A stretch of DNA of 64,000 bases from Agrobacterium tumefaciens str. B6 (GCF_001541315.1 NZ_LMVK01000045.1:248001-312000), one strand, 5' to 3'; positions 29,667-39,139 are shown, counted from the stretch's first letter. The notes: generated by a model not told the origin, from the sequence alone. Made by a program: numbers and translations.

Positions 29667-30077
29667 ATGGAAAACCTGGCCGGCGGGAATGGACCTTTTG
29701 TGTTCCTGCTGGTGCTCAGCGTCATTCTTCTTCTCCTGCATATCTGCCTTCAGGCCATGTCCGTCACGCGGGAAGTTGGTCTTGCTTGGAATGCGGGTGC
29801 GCGTGATGTGCGTCCGGACCTCAAAGGGGTCTTTGCGGGACGCGCGCAGCGCGCCTCGGATAATTTTCGGGAAACCTATCCGGCTTTCGTCGGTCTGGTT
29901 CTCGCTCTTGCGATCGTCGGCGACGCCTCCGGCTGGGGGCTGACGGGCGGCTGGATATGGACCGTGGCGCGCGTCGTCTACATCCCGCTTTATCTTGCAG
30001 GCGTTCCCTATATGCGGTCGATCGCGTGGGTCGTTTCCCTCGTCGGTCTAGTCCTCATGCTTGTCGCGCTGATCTGA
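29667..30077 (+). CDS. MAPEG family membrane protein
   Basis: A 136-residue membrane protein with four hydrophobic helices and the MAPEG signature between helices 1 and 2, AGRAQRASDNFRETYPAFVG. MAPEG proteins include microsomal glutathione transferases and eicosanoid enzymes; bacterial members are mostly uncharacterised. It starts 22 bases after sucB and ends 10 bases before the LysE-type gene, so it is probably transcribed with the 2-oxoglutarate dehydrogenase genes. Its role there is unknown. Confidence 0.88.
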   Translation: MENLAGGNGPFVFLLVLSVILLLLHICLQAMSVTREVGLAWNAGARDVRPDLKGVFAGRAQRASDNFRETYPAFVGLVLALAIVGDASGWGLTGGWIWTVARVVYIPLYLAGVPYMRSIAWVVSLVGLVLMLVALI

Positions 30078-30087
30078 GGTCGAGCTC

Positions 30088-30726
30088 ATGCATCAATATC
30101 TCATCGAACTTGCATCCCTGATGGCGATCTTCTTTTTCGCGATCGTTTCTCCCGGGGCCGATCTGGCGATGGTCATGCGTCAGGCCATGGTGCACGGGCG
30201 CAAGCAGGCCATCATCACCAGTTTCGGTGTGGGAACGTCGCTGATGTTCCATGTCACCTATACGATCCTCGGACTTGGCCTCATCATTTCCCAGTCGATC
30301 TATCTCTTCAACATCGTCAAATGGCTCGGCGTCGCCTATCTGATCTATATCGGCATCAAGGCGCTGCGCGCTGGCAAGACCGAACTGCCGACGGCTGAAG
30401 GTGAGGTTCGGGCCAAAAGCGGCCAGACAGGGCTCAAGGCCTTCACGCTCGGCTTCGCCGCCAATGCGCTCAATCCCAAACCGGTGTTTTTCTTCCTGTC
30501 GATCTTTTCGACGGTGGTTCACGCGCATACGCCGGTCGCCATCAAATTCGGATACGGGGTCGTCATGGCAAGCTGCCTCATCCTGTGGTTCGTCGGCGTC
30601 AGCCTGTTCATGACGACGCCACGCATGCGCGCGGCATTTCAGCGCGCCAGCCAATGGATCGACCGCACCAGTGGTGTGGTGTTCATCGCTCTCGGTATAA
30701 AACTCGCAACGGAAAAAGCGGCCTGA
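30088..30726 (+). CDS. LysE/RhtB family amino-acid exporter
   Basis: A 212-residue protein with six predicted membrane helices and LysE/RhtB landmarks: SPGADLAMVMRQAMVHGRK at the first loop (GADLAMVM), GVAYLIYIGIKALRAG, and FTLGFAANALNPKPVFFFLS with the NPK motif. Such proteins export amino acids such as threonine, homoserine or lysine; the substrate cannot be assigned. It lies 10 bases after the MAPEG gene and 66 bases before lpdA. Confidence 0.9.
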   Translation: MHQYLIELASLMAIFFFAIVSPGADLAMVMRQAMVHGRKQAIITSFGVGTSLMFHVTYTILGLGLIISQSIYLFNIVKWLGVAYLIYIGIKALRAGKTELPTAEGEVRAKSGQTGLKAFTLGFAANALNPKPVFFFLSIFSTVVHAHTPVAIKFGYGVVMASCLILWFVGVSLFMTTPRMRAAFQRASQWIDRTSGVVFIALGIKLATEKAA

Positions 30727-30792
30727 GTTTCAGGTCAAACGCAAGCAGGGCAATGATCCGCATCTTGCCCGACATCAATCAGGAAAACGAAC

Positions 30793-32199
30793 ATGGCATA
30801 TGATGTAGTTGTAATCGGCACGGGCCCCGGCGGTTATGTTTGCGCGGTCAAGGCGGCACAGCTCGGCCTCAAGGTCGCCGTCATCGAAAAGCGCGCGACC
30901 TATGGCGGCACCTGCCTCAATGTCGGCTGCATCCCGTCGAAGGCGCTGCTGCACGCGTCCGAAACCTTTGCGCATGTTGCCCATGGCGTCGATACGCTCG
31001 GTATCGAAGTTGCTGCTCCGAAGCTGAACCTTGAAAAGATGATGGGCCACAAGGACGGCGTGGTGAAGGCCAATGTCGATGGCGTTTCCTTCCTGTTCAA
31101 GAAGAACAAGATCGATGCCTTCCAAGGCACCGGCAAGGTGGTTTCCGCCGGCAAGGTCGCCGTCACCAATGACAAGGGTGAGACACAGGAAATCGAAGCC
31201 AAGAACATCGTCATCGCCACGGGTTCTGATGTTGCCGGCATTCCGGGCGTTCAGGTCGATATCGATGAAAACGTCATCGTTTCCTCCACCGGCGCGATCG
31301 CCCTTTCCAAGGTTCCGGAAAAGCTGATCGTTGTCGGCGGCGGCGTGATCGGCCTCGAGCTCGGTTCGGTCTGGTCGCGCCTCGGCGCGAAGGTCGCCGT
31401 TGTTGAATACCTCGACAATATTCTCGGCGGCATGGATGGCGAAGTTTCCAAGCAGGCGCGGCGTCTGCTCGCCAAGCAGGGTCTCGATTTCAAGCTCGGC
31501 GCCAAGGTGACGGCCGTTGAAAAGACGGGCGCCGGTGCGAAGGTGGTGTTCGAGCCGGTCAAGGGCGGCGCTGCCGAAACGCTGGAAGCAAACGTCGTGC
31601 TGATCTCCACCGGCCGCAAGCCCTACACCGAAGGTCTCGGCCTTGCCGAAGCCGGTGTCGTGCTGGACAGCCGCGGTCGCGTTGAAATCGACGGCCATTA
31701 CAAGACCAATGTCGACGGCATCTACGCGATCGGCGACGTGGTGAAGGGCCCGATGCTGGCGCACAAGGCGGAAGACGAGGGCGTTGCGCTCGCGGAAATT
31801 CTCGCTGGTCAGCGTGGCCATGTGAACTACGACGTCATTCCGGCAGTCGTCTATACGCAGCCCGAAATCGCTTCCGTCGGCAAGACCGAAGAAGAACTGA
31901 AGGCCGCTGGCGTCGCTTACAAGGTCGGCAAGTTCCCCTTCACCGCCAATGGCCGCGCCCGCGCCATGCAGGTGACGGATGGTTTCGTGAAGATCCTAGC
32001 TGACAAGGAAACCGACCGGGTTCTCGGCGGCCATATCGTCGGTTTCGGCGCTGGCGAAATGATCCACGAGATCACCGTGCTGATGGAATTCGGTGGTTCT
32101 TCGGAAGATCTCGGCCGCACTTGCCATGCGCATCCGACCATGTCGGAAGCGGTGAAGGAAGCAGCGCTGGCGACCTTCTTCAAGCCGATCCATATGTGA
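30793..32199 (+). CDS. lpdA: Dihydrolipoyl dehydrogenase (E3)
   Basis: Lpd reoxidises the dihydrolipoyl arm of SucB with FAD and NAD. The 468 residues show the FAD loop GTGPGGYV, the redox-active disulfide in GGTCLNVGC (C41 and C46), the NAD loop GGGVIGLELGSVW, and the C-terminal HAHPTMSEA with the catalytic His-Glu pair. Being the third 2-oxoglutarate dehydrogenase gene of the cluster, it probably serves SucAB, though E3 is often shared with other complexes. A terminator follows. Confidence 0.98.
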   Translation: MAYDVVVIGTGPGGYVCAVKAAQLGLKVAVIEKRATYGGTCLNVGCIPSKALLHASETFAHVAHGVDTLGIEVAAPKLNLEKMMGHKDGVVKANVDGVSFLFKKNKIDAFQGTGKVVSAGKVAVTNDKGETQEIEAKNIVIATGSDVAGIPGVQVDIDENVIVSSTGAIALSKVPEKLIVVGGGVIGLELGSVWSRLGAKVAVVEYLDNILGGMDGEVSKQARRLLAKQGLDFKLGAKVTAVEKTGAGAKVVFEPVKGGAAETLEANVVLISTGRKPYTEGLGLAEAGVVLDSRGRVEIDGHYKTNVDGIYAIGDVVKGPMLAHKAEDEGVALAEILAGQRGHVNYDVIPAVVYTQPEIASVGKTEEELKAAGVAYKVGKFPFTANGRARAMQVTDGFVKILADKETDRVLGGHIVGFGAGEMIHEITVLMEFGGSSEDLGRTCHAHPTMSEAVKEAALATFFKPIHM

Positions 32200-32247
32200 T
32201 CGGTTCTGGAGCCCGCTGCTCCAACATTAAATTTCAGTCATCTGCCA

Positions 32248-32278
32248 AACCCCGGCTTGCCATGCAGGCCGGGGTTTT
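32248..32278 (+). terminator. Rho-independent terminator after lpdA
   Basis: AACCCCGGC (32248-32256) pairs with GCCGGGGTT (32268-32276), loop of 11 bases, ending in TTTT. It closes the mdh-suc-lpdA cluster. Confidence 0.88.
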
Positions 32279-32326
32279 CCATACTCGCGCCATAGCCTGT
32301 CTAACCTTTTGATAAAAGGCAATAAA

Positions 32327-32827
32327 ATGGCGTTTCAAAGTCAAGTTTCCTTTTCGGTTCCACAGCGCATCATTCACTGGGCGATGGCGCTTCTGATCTT
32401 CTTCAATCTGCTGTTTCCCGATGGTATGGAACATGCCTATCGGCTGATGCGGCGGGGCGAGACACTGACGCCGGAGCAGATTTCTTCAGCCAATATTCAC
32501 GCCTATGTCGGTTTTGCCGTGCTGTTTCTTGCGGTTTTGCGCCTCTGTCTGCGCTTCTTCCAAGGCGTGCCGCCGCATCCCGCCGAAGAACCGCGACCGT
32601 TTCAGATCGCCGCGAAGGTGGTGCATTTCACCTTCTATGCCCTGTTTCTCGTTCTGCCCCTGTCAGGTATCGCCGCTTATTATTTCGGTGCGCAGTCGGC
32701 CGGGCAATTGCATTCCGGTCCCTTCAAGGCGCTGATGTGGGTGTTGATCGCCGGTCACGTCGGCGCCGTTCTGGTTCATCAGTTCTACTGGCGCACCAAT
32801 GTCCTGAAGCGCATGACGCACGGCTAA
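32327..32827 (+). CDS. Cytochrome b561 family protein
   Basis: A 166-residue four-helix membrane protein of the bacterial cytochrome b561/YodB type. Histidines expected to bind two b hemes lie in RIIHWAMALLI, NIHAYVGFAVL, KVVHFTFYALF and IAGHVGAVLVHQFYWR. Members oxidise ubiquinol or scavenge superoxide at the membrane. The ATG at 32327 has an AAGG site and starts right before the conserved first helix; the TTG six codons upstream is less likely. Confidence 0.9.
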   Translation: MAFQSQVSFSVPQRIIHWAMALLIFFNLLFPDGMEHAYRLMRRGETLTPEQISSANIHAYVGFAVLFLAVLRLCLRFFQGVPPHPAEEPRPFQIAAKVVHFTFYALFLVLPLSGIAAYYFGAQSAGQLHSGPFKALMWVLIAGHVGAVLVHQFYWRTNVLKRMTHG

Positions 32828-32906
32828 GCGGCGGTTTGTCGCGTTCCCGGTTCCTTGGAAAAAGAGGAAGGTGGCCCTTGTCGCATGGTGCGGCCGGGGT
32901 TCAGGA

Positions 32907-33395
32907 ATGCAGGATATCGAAGACATATTGCCGGGCGCAGACTGGCGGGATCGCTATCAGGGAGAGATGGTGACGCCGGAGCCGTCCTCTCTGCATGTGA
33001 GCAGGCTCCTTCTCGATCATCCTCCGGCGTGGATCAGCAGCCTCATGTCGCTTCGAAACCGTGTCGTCTCGTTTTTCGGTTTAAGAACGGTCGAACTGGC
33101 CGCTGGCACGTCGGCGGGCGGTTTTCCCGTTCTTTCTTCCACCCGGGAGCAGACAGTGCTTGGCTTCGACGACCGTCATCTCGATTTCCGGATCGTTGTC
33201 GATCTAGAAGAGAAGGGGAACCGCCAGCTGGTGACTGTCACCACCATCGTCAGGCGCAAGAACATGTTTGGGCGGCTCTATCTTCTTGTCGTCGGGCCGT
33301 TTCACCGCCGCATCGTGCCGGCGACGATGCGGCCGTTCTGCGCCAATGTCCGGCCCGTCAGCATCGGGCGTGAGCGGGTCAGTCAACCCGCGTGA
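32907..33395 (+). CDS. DUF2867 family protein
   Basis: About 162 residues resembling DUF2867 proteins, including DWRDRY near the start, FPVLSS, and VTTIVRRKNMFGRLYLLVVGPFHRRIVP, seen as NMFGRLYLLVVGPFHRRIVP. Function is unknown; the fold is related to lipid- or steroid-binding START-like domains by length and strand pattern only. The start is uncertain: GTG at 32871 has an AGAGGAAG site immediately before it, and ATG at 32907 is closer to the usual N-terminus. Its last 17 bases overlap the opposing TraB/GumN gene. Confidence 0.75.
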   Translation: MQDIEDILPGADWRDRYQGEMVTPEPSSLHVSRLLLDHPPAWISSLMSLRNRVVSFFGLRTVELAAGTSAGGFPVLSSTREQTVLGFDDRHLDFRIVVDLEEKGNRQLVTVTTIVRRKNMFGRLYLLVVGPFHRRIVPATMRPFCANVRPVSIGRERVSQPA

Positions 33396-34479
33396 GCGTG
33401 AAACCCTGGGTTCGCAGAAGTTCGATAACGCCTTCCTCGCCGGGCAGATGCAGCGCGCCGACGGCCATGAAGACATTGCCAGTGGCAAGCTCGGGGGCTG
33501 CCCGTTCTGCCATGACGTGGTTGCGGTCGGTAATGATGCGCTGTTCGAAAGCGGCGTAGCCCTGTTCGTTTTCAGCCGCGGCCTTCTTGGGATCGAGGCT
33601 TTTCAGCATGGGCATGGTCATGCCGATATCGCCGGCGACGTAAAGATCGGTCATGGTCGTCATCACGTCATCCATGCGCTCCCCGAGCTCAAGCGTTTCG
33701 ATCAGCGCCTGAAGATGAAATTCCATCGGCAGTTCGGACATGGCCGTCAGCTGCTCGACCATGGTTTCCAGCCCGACAAGGCGCTTGCCGTCCGCAATCG
33801 CATCTTCGGCCAGCTTCTTGTCCAGAAAGGAGAGGCCGGTCGCCTTGCGGGCGAATTCGCAGGCGGGAAGGGCGACGAAGCTCGAAAGCATCCACGGCTT
33901 CATCCGCGAAACGGCATTCAGCGGGATGCCGCGTTCCTTGAGGCCTTTTTCGAGGCGGGCGACATTATCGGGCGACAGAATGTCGGTGATCGATTTGCCA
34001 TCCAGAAACATGGTGAGCTCAGGCTTGCTCAGCAACGAGGTCGCGACCTTCTTGTCGTCGACGATTTCGTCCGACTCCACGATGACAGTCGCGGCTTTTT
34101 CAAAGGCGGGGCTGGCGGCGGCAGGCATTTCGAGAACACGCGGATCGGTGACATGCATGGTGCCGAGAAGATAGGACGGGGCCATGCCTGCCTTTTCGAT
34201 GCGCCAGAAATTGCCCTTGCCGTTCGGGATGGAGGCCGCTTCCTGTTCGATCTTTGCGAAGGCCTGCGGATCGGTCTTGCGCATTTCCACGAGAATGTCA
34301 TTGCCCGTGCACGTGATCTGCTGCTGCTCTGCGGCTTCCGCTTGCCCCAGCGAAAACAGGGTCATGAGCAGGATTGCAACGGCTGTGACATGCAGGGCCG
34401 CAAGCAGCCAGAGCAGGGCATCGCCGGTCTTGCCCATCAGGGTGGCGGTGAGATTTTGTGGTCTTATCAGGCTGTGCAT
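33379..34479 (-). CDS. TraB/GumN family protein (membrane-anchored, possible protease-like)
   Basis: A 366-residue TraB/GumN protein. One N-terminal hydrophobic segment (about residues 20-48, ending AEAAEQQQ) is a signal peptide or anchor. Two conserved GxxH motifs occur: LLGTMHVTD near 104 and VGALHLPGEEG near 348, which in the Tiki-like erythromycin-esterase superfamily are metal-site histidines. Activity in bacteria is not established. It follows xerC on the same strand after 80 bases and overlaps DUF2867 tail to tail. Confidence 0.87.
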   Translation of the reverse strand: MHSLIRPQNLTATLMGKTGDALLWLLAALHVTAVAILLMTLFSLGQAEAAEQQQITCTGNDILVEMRKTDPQAFAKIEQEAASIPNGKGNFWRIEKAGMAPSYLLGTMHVTDPRVLEMPAAASPAFEKAATVIVESDEIVDDKKVATSLLSKPELTMFLDGKSITDILSPDNVARLEKGLKERGIPLNAVSRMKPWMLSSFVALPACEFARKATGLSFLDKKLAEDAIADGKRLVGLETMVEQLTAMSELPMEFHLQALIETLELGERMDDVMTTMTDLYVAGDIGMTMPMLKSLDPKKAAAENEQGYAAFEQRIITDRNHVMAERAAPELATGNVFMAVGALHLPGEEGVIELLRTQGFTLTRVD

Positions 34480-34559
34480 CGGTCCAATCCGGTTGTCCTT
34501 CGCTTATAGAACGGCGGCTTGGACGTCTGGTTAATGATTATGGTTAACCATTTCCTGCT

Positions 34560-35507
34560 TCATGCGCGCGGGTGGGCATTGTCGTAGATTTCCAGCAATC
34601 TTGCGGTATCGACACCGGTATAGACCTGTGTGGTGGAAAGGCTGGCGTGGCCGAGCAGTTCCTGAATGGTGCGCAAATCCCCACCGCCGGCCAGAAGATG
34701 GGTGGCGAAGGAATGGCGCAGCGCATGTGGCGTGGCGTTCTCCGGCAGGCCGAAAGCGCCGCGCAGCTTCTGCATTTCCCGCTGGATGATGGCGGGTTGC
34801 AGCTTGCCGCCGCGTGCGCCAAGGAAGAGGGGCTCATTCGCCGACAGGGTATAGGGGCAGAGCTTCTTGTAGGCGTCGACCGCTTCCGTCACCACCGCCA
34901 GCAGGGGCACGATCCGCGTCTTGTTGCCCTTGCCGGTAATGCGCAGGCTGCGGGCACCGGGTGGGAAATCAGATGGCGTAAGACCCAGCGCCTCGGAAAT
35001 GCGCAGGCCGCAGCCATAAAGCAGTGAGAGGACTGCCGCGTTGCGGGCGGCGATCCAGGGCTCTTCGTTCAATTGCGCCTCGGCAGTGGTGATTTTCAGC
35101 GCCTGCCGGTCGGTCAGCGGTTTCGGCAGGGATTTCGGCTGTTTTGGCGCGCGCATGGCAGTCGCGCCAGCCGCGTTGACGAGGCCATTTTTCTGCAGGT
35201 GGTGCAGCAGGGAGCGCAAGCCGGCCAGATGCCGGCCGAGCGATCGCGCGCCCGCACCCTCCTTGCGCCTGTTGGCCAGAAAGGCGCGAAGGTCCACCGG
35301 ACGCAGATCGGCTATGTCGCTTATAGCCGCGGGCTTGCCGATGTAACCGGTGAGGAAAGTCAGGAACTGGCGGGTGTCGCGTTCATAGGCTTCGACGGTA
35401 TTGTCCGAAAGCCGTCGTTCGCCGGCAAGGGCGGCGAGCCAGGACTGACGCTCGTTCAGGAGATCAGGTTCAGCAAATGTCAGGATTTCGGTCACGTGGC
35501 GCTCCAT
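34560..35507 (-). CDS. xerC: Tyrosine recombinase XerC
   Basis: XerC, with XerD, resolves chromosome dimers at dif during division. The 315-residue chain has an N-terminal SAM-like DNA-binding domain and a C-terminal catalytic domain: Arg in GCGLRISEALGL, Lys in GKGNKTR, HALRHSFATHLLAGGGDLRT (His-x-x-Arg), GHASLSTTQVYT with His and the nucleophilic Tyr. No attachment sites or cargo flank it, so a host role rather than a mobile integrase is favoured. It is divergent from priA. Confidence 0.92.
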   Translation of the reverse strand: MERHVTEILTFAEPDLLNERQSWLAALAGERRLSDNTVEAYERDTRQFLTFLTGYIGKPAAISDIADLRPVDLRAFLANRRKEGAGARSLGRHLAGLRSLLHHLQKNGLVNAAGATAMRAPKQPKSLPKPLTDRQALKITTAEAQLNEEPWIAARNAAVLSLLYGCGLRISEALGLTPSDFPPGARSLRITGKGNKTRIVPLLAVVTEAVDAYKKLCPYTLSANEPLFLGARGGKLQPAIIQREMQKLRGAFGLPENATPHALRHSFATHLLAGGGDLRTIQELLGHASLSTTQVYTGVDTARLLEIYDNAHPRA

Positions 35508-35628
35508 TCCATGTCCCGAAACTATGCGCTTATGATCAGCATTTGGTTAAGAGGTGGACTTTGCAAGGCGTGCCCACTACATCCGGGCGGTTTCCTTTTT
35601 CCTGTCGTCGGGGCATGGTCGCCACATC

Positions 35629-37845
35629 ATGGCAAAAGATTCGTCCGATCTGTTTGGGGCTCTGTTCGACCCGCCGTCGCCCACGCGCACGGTGCCCGTT
35701 CTCGTGCCCATGCCGGCGCCCGGGCCCTACAGCTACGCCGTGCCTGAGGATATGGTGGTGGAAACCGGTTCCGTCGTTCAGGTGCCGCTTGGTCCCCGGC
35801 AGGTCTTCGGCGTGGTGTGGGACGATGCCGGCGAAAAGGGCGTTGATCCGAAGAAGCTGCGGCCCATCACCAAGAGTTTTGAATGCCCGCCGCTGAAGGC
35901 GGAGATGCGCCGCTTCATTGACTGGGTTGCCGCCTATACGCTTTCTCCGCCCGGCCTGGTGGCTCGCATGGCGCTGCGTGCGCCCGCCGCCTTCGATCCC
36001 GAACCGATGATCGAGGGGTTGCGGCTGACCGAAGGCAGGCCGGAGCGCCTTACCCCCGCCCGCGAGCGGGTGATGGAGCTGGCGGCCGAAGGACACGGCT
36101 GGACGAAGAGCGGGCTTGCCCATGCCGCCGGTGTCTCGACCAGCGTCATCGATGGCCTTGTCAAACAGGGCGTGTTTGAGACGGTTTTTCTGCCGGCGCC
36201 GCCTGTCGTCGCCGAGCCCGACCCTGACTATGTCGAGCCGCGCCTGGAAGGCCCGCAGAAACAGGCCGCGTCGGAGATACTGGAAGATGTGCGCAAGGGT
36301 GGTTTTCACGTCTCGCTCATCGATGGCGTGACCGGTTCGGGCAAGACCGAGGTCTATTTCGAGGCGGTGGCCGAGACGCTGAAGCAGGGCAAGCAGGTCC
36401 TCATCCTGTTACCGGAAATTGCTCTGACGGCAGCCTTTCTCGAGCGGTTTCAGGACCGCTTCGGCGCAAAGCCGGCGGAATGGCATTCGGACCTGTCACC
36501 GCGCATGCGTGAAAAGGTCTGGCGGCAGGCTGTCACTGGTGAAGTGAAGGTGGTTGCCGGTGCGCGTTCGGCGCTTTTCCTGCCTTTCGACAATCTCGGC
36601 CTCATCATCGTCGATGAAGAGCACGACCCGGCCTACAAGCAGGAAGACCGCGTCTTTTATAATGCTCGTGATATGGCCGTCGTCAGGGCGCGGATCGCCG
36701 AGTTCCCGGTCGTGCTGGTGTCGGCCACGCCTTCGGTTGAAAGTCAGGTCAACGGCAGTTCGGGACGTTACAATACCATTCACCTGCATACCCGTTTCGG
36801 CGATGCGGCGATGCCGGATCTGCATCTGGTCGATATGCGCCGCCATCCGCCGGAAAGGGGAGGATTTCTCTCACCCGTCCTGCTGCGTGGCATCGGCAAG
36901 ACCATCGAAAAGGGTGAACAGGCGCTGCTCTTCCTCAATCGTCGCGGTTATGCGCCGTTGACGCTCTGCCGTGTCTGCGGCCACCGTTTCCAGTGCCCGC
37001 AATGCTCCAGCTGGCTGGTGGAGCACCGCTTCCGCAATCAATTGCAGTGCCACCAGTGCGGCCACAGCGAGCCGACGCCCGATCATTGCCCGGAATGCGG
37101 CACCTTCGACCATCTGGTGGCCTGCGGTCCCGGCGTGGAGCGTATCGCCGAGGAGGTGGAGAAACATTTCCCGGAGGCCCGCACCATCGTGCTCTCTTCC
37201 GATCTCATGGGCGTCAAGAGGTTGCGTCTGGAGCTGGAGGCGATCGTCAAGGGTGAAGCGGATATCGTCATCGGCACGCAGCTGGTCGCCAAGGGGCACA
37301 ATTTCCCCCTTATGACGCTCGTCGGAATTGTCGATGCCGATCTCGGACTTGCCAATGGCGATCCGCGTGCGGCGGAGCGAACCTTCCAGCTGCTTTCGCA
37401 GGTCACCGGCCGCGCCGGACGTACGGGTTTGAAAAGCCACGGCCTGTTGCAGACCTATCAACCGCAGCATCCCGTCATGCAGGCCATCGTTTCTGGCGAT
37501 GCCTCGGCCTTCTACGAACGGGAGATCGTGGAGCGGGAAAAGGCTGTTCTGCCGCCGTTCGGGCGCCTTGCCTCGATCATCGTTTCCGCCGATACGCGCG
37601 GGGAAGCGGAAACCCATGCACGTGGCTTGAGGGCCGCGGCCCCCCAGGTTACCGGCATCATGCTGCTCGGCCCGGCGGAAGCGCCGCTCGCGCTCATCCG
37701 CGGCCGCCACCGTTTCCGCCTCCTGGTGCACGGGCGGCGCAATTCCGACATGCAGTCTTTTCTTCGTACATTGCTGGCCAATGGTCCGAAGGAGCGGGGC
37801 AGCGTGCATGTGCAGCTCGATATCGATCCGCAAAGTTTCCTTTGA
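35629..37845 (+). CDS. priA: Primosomal replication protein N-prime, helicase PriA
   Basis: PriA reloads the replisome at stalled forks. The 738-residue protein has the 3-prime-DNA-binding N-terminal domain, Walker A GVTGSGKT at 233-240, the DEEH box near 332, a zinc region with CRVCGHRFQCPQCSSW and CHQCGHSEPTPDHCPECG, and the helicase C-terminal motifs IGTQLVAKGHNFP and QVTGRAGR. The ATG at 35629 is chosen because the frame upstream of it overlaps the xerC control region and has no family match. Confidence 0.97.
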   Translation: MAKDSSDLFGALFDPPSPTRTVPVLVPMPAPGPYSYAVPEDMVVETGSVVQVPLGPRQVFGVVWDDAGEKGVDPKKLRPITKSFECPPLKAEMRRFIDWVAAYTLSPPGLVARMALRAPAAFDPEPMIEGLRLTEGRPERLTPARERVMELAAEGHGWTKSGLAHAAGVSTSVIDGLVKQGVFETVFLPAPPVVAEPDPDYVEPRLEGPQKQAASEILEDVRKGGFHVSLIDGVTGSGKTEVYFEAVAETLKQGKQVLILLPEIALTAAFLERFQDRFGAKPAEWHSDLSPRMREKVWRQAVTGEVKVVAGARSALFLPFDNLGLIIVDEEHDPAYKQEDRVFYNARDMAVVRARIAEFPVVLVSATPSVESQVNGSSGRYNTIHLHTRFGDAAMPDLHLVDMRRHPPERGGFLSPVLLRGIGKTIEKGEQALLFLNRRGYAPLTLCRVCGHRFQCPQCSSWLVEHRFRNQLQCHQCGHSEPTPDHCPECGTFDHLVACGPGVERIAEEVEKHFPEARTIVLSSDLMGVKRLRLELEAIVKGEADIVIGTQLVAKGHNFPLMTLVGIVDADLGLANGDPRAAERTFQLLSQVTGRAGRTGLKSHGLLQTYQPQHPVMQAIVSGDASAFYEREIVEREKAVLPPFGRLASIIVSADTRGEAETHARGLRAAAPQVTGIMLLGPAEAPLALIRGRHRFRLLVHGRRNSDMQSFLRTLLANGPKERGSVHVQLDIDPQSFL

Positions 37846-37924
37846 ACTTCGCCGACGAGGCGTTTTCCCGCTGTCATGACCGTGTCATAACGCAGCAGGC
37901 AATCAAAATGATTTGGGGAACGAG

Positions 37925-38311
37925 ATGGAGTTTTATTTTCCCGCCGAGTTCGGCGAGCAGCTGGCCTTTGGCGCGGCGGTAGTATCGGCCGTGATGGGCC
38001 TTTTTTTCATGTTTGCGCCGGGCATTACGCTGCGTGCCTTCGGTCTGCAGCCGGCCGGTGAGCGCAGGGACGGTTATGCGCTCGTGCGTTCGTCGCTTGC
38101 GGGGTTCTATCTCGGTCTGGGCGCCGCCGCCCTGCTTCTGGCACAGCCAATGGTCTATCTCGCCTTTGGTGCGGCATTCGGCCTTAGCGTGTTCGGCGGC
38201 ATTCTCTCCATACTGTCAGATGGTGGCGCAACCATGCGGAATTTCTTACTTCTGGTTGTACACTTTCTGCTGTCCGCACTCGCGTTGAGCTACGTCTTCG
38301 GGCTGGTCTGA
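37925..38311 (+). CDS. Small integral membrane protein, unknown function
   Basis: A 128-residue protein with four hydrophobic helices (about residues 14-35, 56-78, 80-102 and 108-128) and short loops, including LRAFGLQPAGERRDGYALVRS. It resembles DUF4345-type four-helix proteins, but I cannot confirm the family. GGGGAACG precedes the ATG. It lies between priA and the atp operon on the same strand; 261 bases separate it from atpH. Confidence 0.75.
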   Translation: MEFYFPAEFGEQLAFGAAVVSAVMGLFFMFAPGITLRAFGLQPAGERRDGYALVRSSLAGFYLGLGAAALLLAQPMVYLAFGAAFGLSVFGGILSILSDGGATMRNFLLLVVHFLLSALALSYVFGLV

Positions 38312-38572
38312 GGCGGGCTTTTTGGCTTTTGTGCCGCACCAGAGCCGCATCCTGAGCGAAATCGGAAAATTTAAACGCATTCCCCCTTGCCCAAACGGCG
38401 CTTTCCGCTATTACGCGTGTTGCGAGTCCCGGCGTCCTATGCTAGACGGACCGCGAAATTGGGAAAAGGCAGGGGGGAATTCCGGTCTTTTTCGGGGAAA
38501 TTGAAACGATTTCAAGAATTTGATGCGGTGGAGCCCCATCGCTGATGGTCTTGGACGATTAGCAGGGAAAAA

Positions 38573-39139
38573 GTGCCCGTGGCAGAGACCTCCCAGGGAA
38601 CATCCGGTGTAGCGGAAAGGTATGCGTCGTCGCTTTTCGAGCTTGCTTTGGAAGCGGGTGCGGTCGAAGCGGTTCAGGCCGAACTGGACAAGTTTGGCGC
38701 ACTTCTCGACGAAAGCGACGATTTGAAGCGTCTGGTTGCGAGCCCGGTGTTTTCCGCCGAGGATCAGTTCAAGGCAATCACCGCGATCTGCGAAAAGGTC
38801 GGTATCTCCGGTCTCGCTCTGAATTTCCTCAAGGTTGTTGCGAATAACCGCCGTCTCTTTGCCGTTCCCGGCATGATCCGCGCCTACCGCACCATCGCTG
38901 CCGCCCACCGCGGCGAAATCACCGCCGAGGTTACCTCGGCACATGCGCTCGACGAGGCGCAGGAAACTGAACTGAAAGCGGCGCTGAAGAGCGTTACCGG
39001 CAAGGATGTGACGATTTCCGTTACCGTCGACCCGTCGATCCTCGGCGGCCTGATCGTCAAGGTCGGCTCTCGCCAGATCGATACGTCTCTTCGCACCAAA
39101 CTTTCCACCCTTAAGCTTGCACTGAAAGAGGTTGGCTGA
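38573..39139 (+). CDS. atpH: ATP synthase F1 delta subunit
   Basis: The delta subunit links the F1 head to the peripheral stalk. The 188 residues include the N-terminal helical domain starting [15 protein letters not shown] and the C-terminal signature [17 protein letters not shown], seen as [15 protein letters not shown]. The start is GTG at 38573; another GTG lies two codons on. It opens atpHAGDC, and its stop overlaps the atpA start. The F0 genes are not in this window, as expected for Alphaproteobacteria. Confidence 0.97.
   Translation: MPVAETSQGTSGVAERYASSLFELALEAGAVEAVQAELDKFGALLDESDDLKRLVASPVFSAEDQFKAITAICEKVGISGLALNFLKVVANNRRLFAVPGMIRAYRTIAAAHRGEITAEVTSAHALDEAQETELKAALKSVTGKDVTISVTVDPSILGGLIVKVGSRQIDTSLRTKLSTLKLALKEVG

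Noticed and set aside
33268..34509. 413-codon plus-strand frame opposite the TraB/GumN gene
   Set aside because: The minus-strand product has a signal segment and GxxH motifs in the right order; the plus-strand translation has none.
34560..35507. Tyrosine recombinase as sign of a mobile element
   Set aside because: The protein fits host XerC, the flanks are core genes, and I see no direct repeats, tRNA target or cargo.
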